Source: Branchipolynoe longqiensis (lineage: Eukaryota > Annelida > Polychaeta > Phyllodocida > Polynoidae). Taken from it: DNA of 64,000 nucleotides. Below, piece after piece: positions 63,472-64,000 of the stretch. Made by a program: the position numbers and the translations under genes. Positions within the stretch are counted from its first letter, which is position 1, and each line of letters starts with the position of its first letter. A model generated the notes under the pieces. That model ran no database searches. It was not told the DNA's origin and saw only the letters and a list, made by a program, of their open reading frames with translations. The stretch is from contig CM059188.1 in the NCBI GenBank assembly GCA_030323885.1, positions 115,595,430 to 115,659,429 on the forward strand, in the 5' to 3' direction.

Positions 63472-63825
63472 TACCGGGCCCGGTGACCTAATCGGTAGAG
63501 CGCGGGCCTCGCGTTCGTAAGGTCGGGAGTTCTGTTCCCTGTCGAGTCAAATCAATGACTTTAAAATTGATACTTGTTGCTTCATACCCTGGCGCCCGGC
63601 ATTGATAGGATAGAGCAAGGACTGGTTAGCTCAGTGTCAGGATAATATGACTTAGTGGGATATTGGGCCGTGGTCCTAGTGGCTTGATTTCCAAGTGGAG
63701 CAGCTCTATAAAGCCGCCATGAGTGGGTACTGTCACAAGTCGGTACCCGTCCTGATATGGCCTTAGATGTTGCTAGGACGTAACACAACAACAAACAAAA
63801 CACACAACAAACAAACTAGCTGTGC
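63472..63825 (+). repeat. SINE family A, full length
   Basis: Head CCGGGCCCGGTGACCTAATC with GAGTTCTGTTCCC as B-box region, full body, and an ACAACAAACAAAC tail. Confidence 0.87.
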
Positions 63826-63912
63826 CAATCCACTAACTCAACCTCTAGTCCTTCTGCTCAGAAAAAAACTCACCTATATTTCAAATCTATTAATCCATTC
63901 CATCATTTTCTA

Positions 63913-64000
63913 GGGTTGGTTGGTTGTTGGAGTTTTACGTCCAGGCAACATCTAAGCTCGTATCTGTGTGACAGTCCACTTTATAGTGCTGCCCCTACTG
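63913..64000 (-). repeat. SINE family A, cut by the window end
   Basis: Inverted tail GTTGGTTGGTTGTTGGAG and the start of the body up to TTTATAGTGCTGCCCC. Confidence 0.78.

Overview
This window looks like repeat-dense nuclear DNA of an invertebrate, most likely a mollusc and perhaps a gastropod. The evidence is a spliced animal-type gene (PDE8), dozens of tRNA-derived SINEs (one family resembling the V-SINE type common in molluscs), LINE 3' ends, TTAA-flanked MITEs, tyrosine-recombinase-type retrotransposon sequence and abundant micro- and minisatellites. No rRNA gene, convincing functional tRNA gene, CRISPR array or prokaryotic operon is visible. The species assignment is inference from repeat types.

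The only host gene I can support is PDE8, the high-affinity cAMP phosphodiesterase, on the minus strand. A 191-nt exon (28330-28520) encodes the first half of its N-terminal receiver-like domain, and a 58-nt exon (4751-4808) encodes a later piece. The roughly 23.5 kb between them is intron packed with mobile elements. The short exon that should join them is not clearly found; a candidate at 9072-9122 has the right phase and length but no GT donor. Two SINEs touch the splice sites: one duplicated the exact 10-bp 5' splice site of the 58-nt exon, and the tail of another forms the pyrimidine tract before the 191-nt exon.

Layout: 1-507 LINE reverse-transcriptase tail; 1487-3769 GC-rich Gag-like element (minus); 3770-28520 PDE8 region with SINEs, MITEs, a DIRS/Ngaro-like RT-RNase H relic (12690-14060), LTR-like sequences and MITEs carrying short internal repeats; 28.5-50 kb more SINEs, minisatellites, low-complexity tracts and nested MITEs; 50-54.9 kb a fold-back element, an RTE-like LINE 3' end and a TIR element; 54980-56632 a 99-bp satellite open in one frame; 57-59.3 kb three more 355-bp MITEs; 59826-62644 a second GC-rich Gag element; 62645-64000 SINEs.

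The most striking object is 59826-62644. It has the A1-ORF-B1-A2-B2 layout of split-direct-repeat tyrosine-recombinase retrotransposons: A1/A2 are 302 bp with 3 differences and B1/B2 are 214 bp with none, but it encodes only a Gag-like protein. The B1/A2 junction forms a nested dyad that may be the recombination site. A second notable group is seven MITEs with related GGCCC(T/A)GTCA ends, a central palindrome, and a different internal short-repeat motif in each subgroup.
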